DNA of 64,000 nt from Gammaproteobacteria bacterium. GTDB taxonomy: Bacteria > Pseudomonadota > Gammaproteobacteria > RBG-16-57-12. Location: assembly GCA_021647245.1 (NCBI GenBank), contig JAKIVC010000007.1, positions 1-64,000 on the forward strand, given 5' to 3'. The notes below the pieces were generated by a model. The model saw only the letters and a list, made by a program, of their open reading frames with translations. It did not search any database and had not been told where the DNA came from. The position numbers and the translations under genes were made by a program. Shown in pieces: positions 1 through 7,838 of this stretch. The first letter of the stretch is position 1, and each line of letters starts with the position of its first letter.

Positions 1-2
1 GC

Positions 3-722
3 ATACAGGAAGACGGGCATTACAAAGGCAGCGAAAAGGGCACCCCGCAAGGCGGCGTCATTTCACCCTTGCTGGCGAATATCTATCTACACTATGTACT
101 GGATCTTTGGTTTGAGAAGCGTGTTAAGCGAAACTGCCGAGGCTATGCCCGACTGATTCGTTATGCGGATGATTATGTTGCCTGCTTCCAAAACGAGGTA
201 GAAGCAAAATGCTTTATGCAAGAGATGGAAGATCGTTTAAGTAAATTTCATTTAGAAGTTGCGCCAGAAAAGACCAAGCAGCTCGAATTTGGAATATTTG
301 CGCAATCAAAAGCAAAAGCCAGAGGAGAAAGAGCCGCTACGTTTGATTTTTTGGGTTTTACCCATTATTGCTCAAGCAGTCGAAATGGAAGGTACTTTCG
401 GATGAAACGGAAAACGATAAGCCAGCGTTTTACGGCAAAGTTGAAGGGGTATAAAGAGTGGTTGAAGGCGAATAGAGTACGCTCGACCGCAGACATCCTG
501 AAACAAACAGCCGCAAAATTGCGAGGCCATTTTGCCTACTATGGTGTAACGGATAACTACAAAAGCATCAAAAACTTTGCTTATCAGGTATTACTCACCT
601 TGTTGAAATGGCTAAATCGCCGAGGAAAACGAGGCTGTTATATCTGGGAGAAGTTCAATAAATTGCTTAAGTTGTTTCCATTACCCAAACCTCGAATTAT
701 GGTAAATCTATTGTCCTTTTGA
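3..722 (+). CDS. ltrA: Group II intron reverse transcriptase/maturase, C-terminal part
   Basis: This is the C-terminal ~240 residues of an intron-encoded protein that reverse-transcribes and helps splice its own intron. The frame is already open at base 3 and has no start in the window, so the gene is 5'-truncated by the window edge. Visible are RT block 4 (GTPQGGVISPLLANIYLHY) and the catalytic block 5 motif YADD (RYADDYV). These are followed by a thumb/maturase X-domain-like segment (HFAYYGVTDN). The protein ends in a short tail (KPRIMVNLLSF), and I see no clear HNH endonuclease domain. The catalytic YADD is intact, so this end of the enzyme could be functional. Confidence 0.9.
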   Translation: MQEDGHYKGSEKGTPQGGVISPLLANIYLHYVLDLWFEKRVKRNCRGYARLIRYADDYVACFQNEVEAKCFMQEMEDRLSKFHLEVAPEKTKQLEFGIFAQSKAKARGERAATFDFLGFTHYCSSSRNGRYFRMKRKTISQRFTAKLKGYKEWLKANRVRSTADILKQTAAKLRGHFAYYGVTDNYKSIKNFAYQVLLTLLKWLNRRGKRGCYIWEKFNKLLKLFPLPKPRIMVNLLSF

Positions 723-741
723 AGTGAAGTGTGTTGTCGAG

Positions 742-774
742 GAGCCGTGTGCGTAAATAGCGCAAGCACGGTTC
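742..774 (+). ncRNA. Group II intron domain V hairpin
   Basis: The 5' arm gagccgtg pairs with the 3' arm cacggttc (one G-U pair), and a second helix tgcg/cgca closes the apical loop. This is the size and shape of domain V, the catalytic core of group II introns. It lies 20 bases after the maturase stop, its expected place. I read the fold by eye; no covariance search was run. Confidence 0.8.
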
Positions 775-869
775 TGAGAGGGGTGTGGTAACAATGGTAG
801 AAGCAGGAAATCGGCCGTGTGATGGCCATCATGATCCTGATAAAGCTAGAGGAACCCATCTACTCGACC

Positions 870-1093
870 AAGTCTGTACATAATGAGTTAATGGTTTGTT
901 GTTTAGACCCCTTCTGCTTCTTTAACAGCGAAGAGAAGTGTTGCGAATGCCCCGCAGGCAAAGTCATGTGGTTAAAGAATGAAAAAAAGACAAACAGGGT
1001 AACGACAAAATCTTTTTTGAAGGCCGCATAAGCGACTGTCGACACTGCGAATTAAAAGAGCAGTGCATGAGAAAACCGGACTCGATTCATAAC
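870..1093 (+). pseudogene. IS1182-like transposase remnant, frameshifted
   Basis: Directly after the intron end, one frame reads CCECPAGKVMWLKNEKK. After the A-run at 982-988 the reading continues in another frame as DKQGNDKIFFEGRISDCRHC and then ELKEQCMRKPDSI. The cysteine-rich pattern CPAGK...FEGR..DCRHC....QCMR matches the zinc-ribbon-like region between the halves of the DDE domain in IS1182-type transposases. The gene has neither start nor catalytic acidic residues here and is broken by a frameshift at 982-989, so it is not functional. Family assignment rests on motif memory alone. Confidence 0.6.
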
Positions 1094-1105
1094 ATGATAA
1101 TACGC

Positions 1106-1141
1106 ACGCTGATCGCCATGGAGAGTGAAGGCGATCAGCGT
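1106..1141. repeat. 12-bp perfect inverted repeat (hairpin)
   Basis: Arms acgctgatcgcc (1106-1117) and ggcgatcagcgt (1130-1141) flank a 12-base loop. No T-tract follows, so it is not a standard intrinsic terminator. It lies between the transposase remnant and the DUF4399 gene. The remaining bases from 1142 to 1281 are AT-rich and carry no gene; they presumably hold the promoter of the next gene, but I could not pick convincing -35/-10 boxes. Confidence 0.6.
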
Positions 1142-1281
1142 AAGTCATACAATAAAAGGCAATATTGTATTTGCCCCCTTTTGGGGAAATTGTGGAATTT
1201 GATGGGCAGCAGGTTGTGGTAGAGTAGGCGACCTTATATTTAATTCGACTATTTAACCTTATTTTCTACAGGGAGAACGTG

Positions 1282-1701
1282 GTGAAACTTTTAAAAACAG
1301 CGGTGATTTGTATGGCGGCATTAATCTCATTTAATGCGTTGGCAAGTGATAAAACACCGTCGGCAGAAGGTGCTGTGGTTTACATCGTTTCACCAGCGAA
1401 TGGTGAAGTGGTCACCTCGCCAGTGAAGGTGGTATTTGGCCTGAGCGGCATGGGTGTTGCTCCTGCGGGCACCGAAAAAAAGAATACGGGTCATCATCAT
1501 CTGCTGGTTGATGGTAAAAAACTGCCGGCGATGGACAAGCGCATGGGCAAAGAGGTAAAACATTTTGGTGGTGGACAGACAGAAACCACACTGGAACTCG
1601 CCGCTGGAAAGCATACCTTGCAGCTGATTCTCGGTGACAAAGACCATGCGCCACACCAGCCGCCCGTAGTCTCCGCAGTGGTGACGATTGTAGTAAAATA
1701 A
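1282..1701 (+). CDS. DUF4399 periplasmic protein
   Basis: A 139-residue secreted protein. Residues 1-22 form a Sec signal peptide (KLLK, hydrophobic core, cleavage likely after NALA). The rest matches the DUF4399 family: a beta-rich start (VVYIVSPANGEVV), the His cluster NTGHHHLLVDG, and the conserved GKHTLQLILGDKDHAPHQPP near the C-terminus. The function of this family is not established; the histidines suggest a metal-binding role, which is inference. There are two in-frame GTG codons (1279, 1282). I chose 1282 because GGGAG at 1271-1275 is then six bases away. It is monocistronic, with a strong terminator right after it. Confidence 0.85.
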   Translation: MKLLKTAVICMAALISFNALASDKTPSAEGAVVYIVSPANGEVVTSPVKVVFGLSGMGVAPAGTEKKNTGHHHLLVDGKKLPAMDKRMGKEVKHFGGGQTETTLELAAGKHTLQLILGDKDHAPHQPPVVSAVVTIVVK

Positions 1702-1718
1702 CGTTTAACCGTTGTGGT

Positions 1719-1754
1719 GGCCGGGCAGCCTAATCGGTTGCCCGGCCTTTTTTT
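1719..1754 (+). terminator. Rho-independent terminator
   Basis: A 12-bp stem (ggccgggcagcc with ggttgcccggcc, one G-U pair) closes a 5-base loop (taatc) and is followed by seven T residues. It lies 17 bases after the DUF4399 stop and ends that transcript. Confidence 0.93.
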
Positions 1755-1810
1755 GAGAGTGGGAAAGCCGATGAGTGAAAATGAATAGAAGGGGCAAGTA
1801 TCATATTGCC

Positions 1811-1846
1811 CCCTAATCCCCAGATAGAAACAGGTATGCTGCACAA
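1811..1846 (+). repeat. Half-copy of palindromic repeat family 2
   Basis: This 36-base stretch differs at only three positions from 14402-14437, the left arm and inner part of the complete element near yebG. The matching right arm is absent, so this is a half-element or decayed copy. A small hairpin (ggggcaa 1791-1797 with ttgcccc 1806-1812) overlaps its left edge. Confidence 0.75.
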
Positions 1847-1907
1847 GTGCTTGACTCCACAGCAAAATAAAAAATAGCCGCCGAACTTGCGGGTGCGACT
1901 AATGTGT

Positions 1908-2102
1908 TTATTGCTTACATGGATTGCTCGCTGTCGGTCTTGGGTCAACCGGCTCTATCTCGCCAGCGGCGACATCATAAGCTAACCAAAGGTCAGCCAA
2001 CATACGTGCTTCGCTATCGGGTATTTGCGTTTGTAGTGCTTCAAGTTGATGCGTCGCATTGGCGGTCAGTGGCGACTGCGCGATAATATCCGCCGCAGGT
2101 GA
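1908..2102 (-). pseudogene. Orphan coding fragment next to repeat copy 1
   Basis: On the minus strand a protein-like frame reads into this interval from inside the adjacent repeat. Its unique part contains EALQTQIPDSEARMLADLW and ends in PTASNPCKQ before the stop at 1908-1910. Composition and amphipathic pattern look coding, but the only start codon lies within the repeat, so the original 5' end appears to have been replaced by the insertion. I do not recognise the family. It could also be a short chance frame. Confidence 0.3.
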
Positions 2103-2103
2103 G

Positions 2104-2272
2104 CCTAGGAGGCTGTCGGACTGAGGGTGAATCGACTGCGGAAAAGTCATCTCGGCCCATTTATCCGATCATTTTCGTTGAATATGCCCAATATTCGCCT
2201 CAAACGATCAAAAAAATGGACTCAAAATGGCTTTCCCTCGCTACGATCACCTAAGTCCGACAGCCTCCTAGG
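2104..2272 (+). mobile_element. MITE-like palindromic element, copy 1
   Basis: A 169-bp element bounded by perfect 19-bp terminal inverted repeats (cctaggaggctgtcggact and its complement). It encodes no transposase. Its interior is an imperfect palindrome centred on gaatatgcccaatattc, so a transcript could fold into one long hairpin. Copies 2 (7839-8007) and 3 (43425-43590, reversed) are about 90% similar by eye. It sits 50 bp downstream of recQ. The outer CTAG at both ends could be part of the repeat or a 4-bp target duplication. Confidence 0.88.
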
Positions 2273-2322
2273 TTCAGGTTGTATGTGGCGAGGGGCAGTT
2301 GAGTTATTTTCCGGATGTTATT

Positions 2323-4242
2323 TTATTCAGAACCCGCATGAGCCAGCAGTTGCTGAAAAGGTACCTCTGCCAGCGCACCAAATAGTGGGTGTTTTGTGAG
2401 TTTGGCGCGGCTCAATTTGGGTGAGGTGATGCCGCATAGAAAGCGGGCTAACGTATGTGGGTCATGCAGTAGCGGTGTTTCAGTCTGTAGATTCAAGGCT
2501 TGTTGCCAGGTGTTTTTATCAATGGCGATGGCGGAATGCGGTATCTCTTCGGCGGTTTTTCCTTTTAAGCACCAGGAGCAGTGGCCACAGGGCTGGTTTC
2601 GCGGGTCACCAAAATAAGTGGCCAGGAAGTTGACCTGACACTCTTGATAGTGGGCCAGTTCAAGCACTTGCTGCAAGCGTTTGATTTCACTGTTTTCGCG
2701 TTGTAGGGCGCGTTGATGCAGCTCTATTGCCAGTGCCTCAGTGCTCTCGGGGTCTTTGATTTTTTGATAGCGATTGCGCAGGCCGGATACTTTGACTTCC
2801 AGTAGATTTTGTTCGCTCAAATAGTCTAGTGCGCGAATGATGCGGTCTCGGGTTGTGTTGATGGTAGCGGCTGTTTGTTCAAGGTCAATGTTGAACCATA
2901 TTTTTGCCTTTTTTGCCTGCCTAAAAATATTGGCAATAAACGTTCGGCGTTCGCCTTCGAAGCGGTTGAGAATGTTATGAGAGTTCTGTAAGGGTTTAAA
3001 TTGGTACGTGGCGTAGAAGGGTGTTCCGCCTTTTAGGTAGCCATCCAGCTCTAGGTAAGTTAGCAGGGTACGCAGCACTAATGGGCGAATGTCATGTGTT
3101 GATGAGAGGCTGTATTGGCTGACGCTGAATTCACTTTCATATGAAAATAGTTCAGCGGTCAGGCTTTTTAGTGACCCTAAAGAGGGTGTGTCGCCATAAA
3201 TGAAGTTTTCGAGAACATTCAAATCATCTGCACAAACCAAGGTTTCACAAATGGAAGTGTCGCCATCACGGCCGGCGCGACCCATTTCCTGGGCAAAGTT
3301 TTCGAGGCTTTTAGGCAGGTTATAGTGGTAGACATAGCGAATATTTGATTTATCTACACCCATACCAAAAGCGATGGTGGCGACGACGATGCCGTTATCA
3401 GAGTTCATAAACCAATCTTGTGTATTGCTACGCTGTTCGCTCTTCATACCCGCGTGATAGGCCCGAGCGGGTAAACCTGCATCTGCCAGCTGCGCGGCGA
3501 CCTCTTCTGCGGTGTGTTGCAAGGTGACGTATATAATGGTGGGGCCGCTGGGCTGGTTTTGCAGGCGAGTTAAAAGTTGTTGGTCTCGTTTTTCATGGGT
3601 GACTGCGGTGGTGAGTACGGTTAAATTAGGGCGATAAAAGCCGGTGCAGATGGCATGGTTTGAGGTGATATCAAAAGCACGGCAGATATCTTCTTTCACT
3701 TTTGGTGTGGCGGTTGCGGTTAATGTGAGTACGCGCTCAGCACCGCAGCGCTTGGAGAATTCAGGTAGTTTTAGGTAGTCAGGCCGGAAGTTGTGCCCCC
3801 ATTCGGAGATGCAGTGTGCTTCATCAATCGCTAGCAGCGAAATAGGCAGCTGTTCAATGGTGGCCCGAAAACGCTCGTTATTGAAGCGTTCGGGTGCGAC
3901 ATAAAGCAGGCGCAGCTTCCCTGAGCGTGCCTGATTGAGCACCTCGTGATATTCGTCGGTGCTTAAGCTGGAGTCGAGGCGGGCGGCTACAATGTTTCGT
4001 TTTAATAAAGCATCAATCTGATCTTTCATTAATGCAATTAATGGGGAGACCACGAGTGTCAGCCCCGGTAGTAGTAGTGCGGGCAGTTGATAGCAGAGTG
4101 ATTTCCCTCCACCGGTTGGAAACAGCGCCAGCGCGGAGTGGCCCTCTAATAAAGATTCGATGACTTCACGCTGGCCTTCATTAAAGTGGTCGAAGCCAAA
4201 GTGTTGTTGTAATGACTCCTCAATGGATGAATTACGCTGCAT
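2323..4242 (-). CDS. recQ: RecQ-family ATP-dependent DNA helicase
   Basis: A 639-residue 3'-5' DNA helicase acting in recombination and replication-fork repair. Visible motifs: motif 0 (GFDHFNEGQ, 16-24), Walker A TGGGKS (43-48), DEAH (140-143) with the RecQ aromatic loop after it, motif V/VI (FGMGVDKSNIRYV, QEMGRAGRDG), and the zinc site C535/C552/C555/C558. There is no recognisable HRDC domain; the tail (LARFLCGITSPKLSRAKLT) is of the type seen in ~640-residue RecQ-like proteins. The frame is open upstream to 4374, but ATG 4242 has AGGAG eight bases before it and starts just ahead of motif 0, so I chose it. It is transcribed divergently from the lipoprotein gene at 4514. Confidence 0.92.
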   Translation of the reverse strand: MQRNSSIEESLQQHFGFDHFNEGQREVIESLLEGHSALALFPTGGGKSLCYQLPALLLPGLTLVVSPLIALMKDQIDALLKRNIVAARLDSSLSTDEYHEVLNQARSGKLRLLYVAPERFNNERFRATIEQLPISLLAIDEAHCISEWGHNFRPDYLKLPEFSKRCGAERVLTLTATATPKVKEDICRAFDITSNHAICTGFYRPNLTVLTTAVTHEKRDQQLLTRLQNQPSGPTIIYVTLQHTAEEVAAQLADAGLPARAYHAGMKSEQRSNTQDWFMNSDNGIVVATIAFGMGVDKSNIRYVYHYNLPKSLENFAQEMGRAGRDGDTSICETLVCADDLNVLENFIYGDTPSLGSLKSLTAELFSYESEFSVSQYSLSSTHDIRPLVLRTLLTYLELDGYLKGGTPFYATYQFKPLQNSHNILNRFEGERRTFIANIFRQAKKAKIWFNIDLEQTAATINTTRDRIIRALDYLSEQNLLEVKVSGLRNRYQKIKDPESTEALAIELHQRALQRENSEIKRLQQVLELAHYQECQVNFLATYFGDPRNQPCGHCSWCLKGKTAEEIPHSAIAIDKNTWQQALNLQTETPLLHDPHTLARFLCGITSPKLSRAKLTKHPLFGALAEVPFQQLLAHAGSE

Positions 4243-4513
4243 TTTATTGGCTCCTGATGCGTGTAATATTGGCGAAGCGTGGTAGCTCTTGCTGGGTTTT
4301 ACCATAACGAGAGCGCTGCTTTGTTCATTTGCCGCCACAATTCCGCCAGGTTTTAGCTCTTTTTTATCTTGCACCCTACTTGCGCAGAGTGCTCATGATA
4401 CGGGTAAGTGACGAACGAGCCAATGGGGGGTGGCTCTTTGTGAGCTTTTCAGCAAGCGACTAAGCGGTTCTATGTGCGATACTGGCTCTGAAAAATTATT
4501 TATTGGGGGGATA

Positions 4514-5422
4514 ATGAATAGGTTTTTATGTGTAGCTGCGCTAGCTATTTTGTTGTTGGGGTGTTCTGAGCCACCGGCTACATCGCCAGAGTCATCTACT
4601 TTGGCGGCCGCTGACGATGTAACGACGGAGCCTGCTGCGGTGGTGGAGGCTGCTACTGAGAAAGCCGTGGTTGTGGCTGCGGAGGTTAAGCCGACTCCAC
4701 GCTCTGCTGCTGTTTTGGCACTGCCCGCGCAGGTGAGCTCGAAGCAGGTGTTGCAGCAGGTGGTTGAGCAGAAAGAGCGAGCGGTTCAAGTTGTGAGTGA
4801 ACCAGCGGCCCCGGTACAGGTGGCGATGGTTGCTCCTGTGGCGGTGATTGAAGTGATTCCGAAAAGAGTCACGGTGGTTGAAGATGTGACGACGCAGCGG
4901 ATTTTAAGTGCGGCAGAGGCGAGGGATGTTGCTCAGCTACCGGAGACTGATCGCTACGTTAAGGTGGGCCAGAAGGGTGACTGGCAGTTGCCACAAGAGA
5001 GTCGTTGGAGTTGTATTCTGGATCGGGAAACGGGCTTGTTGTGGGAGACAAAGAGTCAGGGAAAGCTGCGTAATGCCGAATATGAGTATGTACAGTTGGG
5101 TGAGGGTGGTCGCTGTGATGGCGAGGATTGCCGTGTTGAGGCTTACCTAGAGAGGGTTAATCAGGCTAAGCTGTGTGGGCGCGATGATTGGCGTGTACCC
5201 AAGCGGCTAGAGCTGTTGCAGCTGGTGGATCATGCCTATCTGGACTCGATTCCCAGTATTGATATACGCTATTTTTCTAATACTCGGAAAGGGCGTTACT
5301 GGAGTTCAGATCACTTTGAGTATAGTGAAAAACATGCTTGGGCAGTGAGCTTTGAAGATGGGTTTGATCGTATTCACGCTATCGATAAAACGGCTCATCT
5401 ACGACTGGTGAGCGGTCAATAA
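4514..5422 (+). CDS. DUF1566 (Lcl C-terminal domain) lipoprotein
   Basis: A 302-residue predicted lipoprotein. The signal peptide ends in the lipobox LLLGC with Cys17 as the lipidated residue. Residues 20-140 are a low-complexity Ala/Val/Pro/Glu linker that could span part of the periplasm. Residues ~160-302 form a DUF1566/Lcl-type domain: ETGLLWETK, DDWRVPKRLELLQLVD, YWSSD, AWAVSFEDG, HLRLVSGQ, with Cys167, 201, 206 and 221 available for disulfides. The start at ATG 4514 is preferred over an upstream in-frame start because it begins the signal peptide and has a G-rich tract just upstream. The gene at 5439 follows after 16 bases and probably shares its mRNA. Function is unknown. Confidence 0.85.
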   Translation: MNRFLCVAALAILLLGCSEPPATSPESSTLAAADDVTTEPAAVVEAATEKAVVVAAEVKPTPRSAAVLALPAQVSSKQVLQQVVEQKERAVQVVSEPAAPVQVAMVAPVAVIEVIPKRVTVVEDVTTQRILSAAEARDVAQLPETDRYVKVGQKGDWQLPQESRWSCILDRETGLLWETKSQGKLRNAEYEYVQLGEGGRCDGEDCRVEAYLERVNQAKLCGRDDWRVPKRLELLQLVDHAYLDSIPSIDIRYFSNTRKGRYWSSDHFEYSEKHAWAVSFEDGFDRIHAIDKTAHLRLVSGQ

Positions 5423-5438
5423 CTGGAAAATAAACGCG

Positions 5439-6077
5439 ATGTGGAAGCTGCTTTGGTTATCTCTTTTTTTGCCCGTTATGGGTTGGGCTTCGGCTCCTGA
5501 GGTGCAGGCTATTTTGGGCAGTAAGGTTGTGGTGCAATATGAGGGGAGTCGTTTGACTCTGGCCCAGGGTGAGCTGCATAACGGTATAAAGCTGATCTCC
5601 ATCAAGGGTGAGCGGGTGACGCTAGAGGTGGCTGGTGAACAGGGGCACTATCTTCTTGGGGAGCGTCGCTCCATAAGCAGCCGCTTCTCCTCCCCAGAGC
5701 CTAAGGCGTTGCGTTTATATGCGGATAGCCTGGGCATGTATCGCACAAAGGGGAGTGTTAATGGCATCCCGATTGATTTTATGGTGGATACCGGTGCGAC
5801 ATCCATTGCCTTGAACTCCCGCGATGCCCGCCGTTTGGGAATTGATTACCGACGCTTGGGCACCAAGGTGATGTTGAGTACGGCCTCTAAGAGGGAGTGG
5901 GGTTACCGTGTGAGGTTGAACAAGGTTCAGGTCGGTAGCCTTGTTGTTTATGATGTGGTGGCGGTTGTGCTGGATAATAAACGATTCCCAGAGAAGGCCC
6001 TTTTGGGGATGAGCTTTTTAAATAAGGTTGATATGACCCGCAGTGGTAATTCACTGCTGCTGGAGGCGCGCTGGTAA
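5439..6077 (+). CDS. Retropepsin-like aspartic protease (TIGR02281 type)
   Basis: A 212-residue secreted protein. An N-terminal signal peptide (MWKLLWLSLFLPVMGWASA) is followed by a short beta domain. A single-lobe clan AA aspartic protease domain then spans ~residues 93-212. The catalytic motif is VDTGATSIAL with Asp117, and the conserved LLGMSFLN lies near the C-terminus. As in retroviral proteases, one lobe implies that a homodimer forms the active site. The natural substrate in bacteria is not established. It is probably co-transcribed with the lipoprotein upstream (16-bp gap) and converges on recN. Confidence 0.88.
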   Translation: MWKLLWLSLFLPVMGWASAPEVQAILGSKVVVQYEGSRLTLAQGELHNGIKLISIKGERVTLEVAGEQGHYLLGERRSISSRFSSPEPKALRLYADSLGMYRTKGSVNGIPIDFMVDTGATSIALNSRDARRLGIDYRRLGTKVMLSTASKREWGYRVRLNKVQVGSLVVYDVVAVVLDNKRFPEKALLGMSFLNKVDMTRSGNSLLLEARW

Positions 6078-6112
6078 CCGGTAGCAATTCAGTAAGCAGG
6101 TCTCCCGTAGGG

Positions 6113-7783
6113 TTAACGCGGTTGGCCTGATAACAGCATTTCACGAGCGTGAACCCGAGTCTGTTCGGTAATGGTGATGCCACCGAGCATTCTGGCCAGT
6201 TCATCGATGCGGGCATGCTGATCTAGCTCCACAAGGGTGGTAGTGGTGCTGCTTTTACCCGCTTTTTTGCACACTTGCAGGTGTTGGTTCCCTTGCGCGG
6301 CCACTTGTGGTTGGTGGGTGATGCAGAGCACTTGTCGTGACTCCCCCAATGCCCGCAACATCTGCCCGACAATTTCCGCTGTACCGCCGCCGATCCCCAC
6401 ATCCACCTCATCAAATATTACGGTGGTGATGCCATGTGCGCGACTGGCCACCACTTGAATGGCGAGGCTGATGCGTGAGAGTTCGCCGCCGGAGGCTATT
6501 TTATTCATGGGCTGTGCGGGTTGGCCCGGGTTGGTGCAGATTAGAAATTCAACGCGCTCTTGACCCTGTGGGGATGGCTCGTGGTGCGGGGTCATGGCGA
6601 TTTCAAAGCGGCTGCCGTTCATTGAGAGGCGTTGTAGGTTTTTGGTGACCGCTTTTTCCAGTTTTTTGGCGGCTTTTTGGCGCACCAGGGTGAGCTGCTC
6701 TGCTAGAGTGCGGTAGTGTGCGGTGGCGGTGGCTATCTCCTCTTCGAGTGAACCATACTTTACCTCTGCCGTTTCGATGTCACTCAGTTGCTGTTGTAAT
6801 TGGTGTAGCCGTTCAGCAAGCTGTTGTGGTTGGCAGTTGTGTTTGCGTGCCATCTCATGAAGTTCGCCCAGTCTGGCTTCTAGCTGTTGCAGTTGTTGTG
6901 GATCTATTTCGATGCGCTCTTGATAGTGGCGCAGCTCGGTTGCGGCTTCGTCCATTTGAATGGTGGCGCTGTCAAGCATTTCACAGATGGGTTGGAGCCT
7001 ATGGTCGATGGTTTGCAGCTCGTTCAACTCATGGGTGATGCGTTGGAGTTGCGTGGTGAGCGCAGCTTGCTCATCACCCTGTAGCTGGTGCAATGCCTGC
7101 TGACTCGACTCTAATAGACGATGGGCGTGGGCGAGGCGCTGGTGCTCTTTGTCCAGCTGTTCAAGCTCATCTGGCTGGGGGTTGAGGTTTTCGAGTTCGC
7201 GGGCCTGATAGCGCAGTAGTTCGAGTTTTGCATCGCGCTCCTGTTTGTCGTTACGCAACCTCTCCAGTTCTTGAGTGAGTTGTGACCAGTGACGATAAGC
7301 GTGGTCGATCTTTTTGAGTAGCGTGTTGTTACCCGCATATTGATCCAGTGTGTCGCGTTGCTGCTCGCGGCGCAGCAGTGCTTGGTGTGCATGTTGCCCA
7401 TGAATGTCCACCAGCATCTCACCTAGCTCTCGCAAGGTGGCCAAGGGTTGTGGGCGACCATTAATGTAGCCTTTTGAACGACCCTCTTTGGTCAGGGTGC
7501 GGCGGATAATGCACTCGCCCTCCATCTCCAACTCGTGGTCGAGTAGCCACTGTTGGGCTGCGGGTTCGTTGCGAAGATCAAAGTTGGCACTGATTTCGGC
7601 ACGGTCACAGCCGTGGCGAACCACGCCGCTTTCGGCGCGATCTCCCAACGCAAGGCTCAGGGCATCCAATATGATGGACTTGCCTGCTCCCGTCTCGCCG
7701 GTAAGGCAGCTCATGCCGGGGGCGAGATCGAGCTCTAGAAGATCAACGATGGCGAAGTTTCGGATCTGAATATGGCTTAACAT
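6113..7783 (-). CDS. recN: DNA repair protein RecN
   Basis: A 556-residue SMC-like ATPase that helps repair double-strand breaks. The Walker A is GETGAGKS (29-36) and the ABC signature is SGGELSR. The Walker B is VIFDEVDVGIGG and the D/H-loop region is CITHQPQVAAQG. The middle ~150-370 is rich in Gln, Leu and Glu heptads, as expected for the RecN coiled-coil arms. Length matches the family (E. coli 553). It lies downstream of nadK on the same strand, with repeat copy 2 between them. RecN is usually LexA-regulated; I see only one half-site (tacag) in the 55 bases upstream. Confidence 0.96.
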   Translation of the reverse strand: MLSHIQIRNFAIVDLLELDLAPGMSCLTGETGAGKSIILDALSLALGDRAESGVVRHGCDRAEISANFDLRNEPAAQQWLLDHELEMEGECIIRRTLTKEGRSKGYINGRPQPLATLRELGEMLVDIHGQHAHQALLRREQQRDTLDQYAGNNTLLKKIDHAYRHWSQLTQELERLRNDKQERDAKLELLRYQARELENLNPQPDELEQLDKEHQRLAHAHRLLESSQQALHQLQGDEQAALTTQLQRITHELNELQTIDHRLQPICEMLDSATIQMDEAATELRHYQERIEIDPQQLQQLEARLGELHEMARKHNCQPQQLAERLHQLQQQLSDIETAEVKYGSLEEEIATATAHYRTLAEQLTLVRQKAAKKLEKAVTKNLQRLSMNGSRFEIAMTPHHEPSPQGQERVEFLICTNPGQPAQPMNKIASGGELSRISLAIQVVASRAHGITTVIFDEVDVGIGGGTAEIVGQMLRALGESRQVLCITHQPQVAAQGNQHLQVCKKAGKSSTTTTLVELDQHARIDELARMLGGITITEQTRVHAREMLLSGQPR

Positions 7784-7838
7784 TAAGGCTCTGTATAAGG
7801 AAGTTGATTGGAGGGTATCTCTATTAATTTTGAGGTGC

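Larger units (their letters stand above)
1..869 (+). mobile_element. Group II intron, 3' portion (5' part outside window)
   Basis: The window opens inside a bacterial group II intron. A reverse transcriptase/maturase frame runs to 722, and a domain V hairpin follows at 742-774. The downstream stretch would hold domain VI and ends in a tactcgac-type 3' end near 861-869. The 3' boundary is inferred from the usual pyrimidine-ending intron terminus, so it could be a few bases off. The 5' end, EBS motifs and 5' exon lie upstream of the window. The DNA just after the proposed end encodes a transposase remnant, so the intron probably sits in or beside an older insertion sequence. Confidence 0.75.

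Noticed and set aside
2127-2270. Short frame inside MITE copies that gives similar peptides in copies 1 and 3
   Set aside because: The similarity follows from DNA conservation of the repeat; no ribosome-binding site, and the frame is not kept in copy 2.
7784-7838. Possible LexA box upstream of recN
   Set aside because: Only one half-site is present; the partner CTGT at the right spacing is missing.
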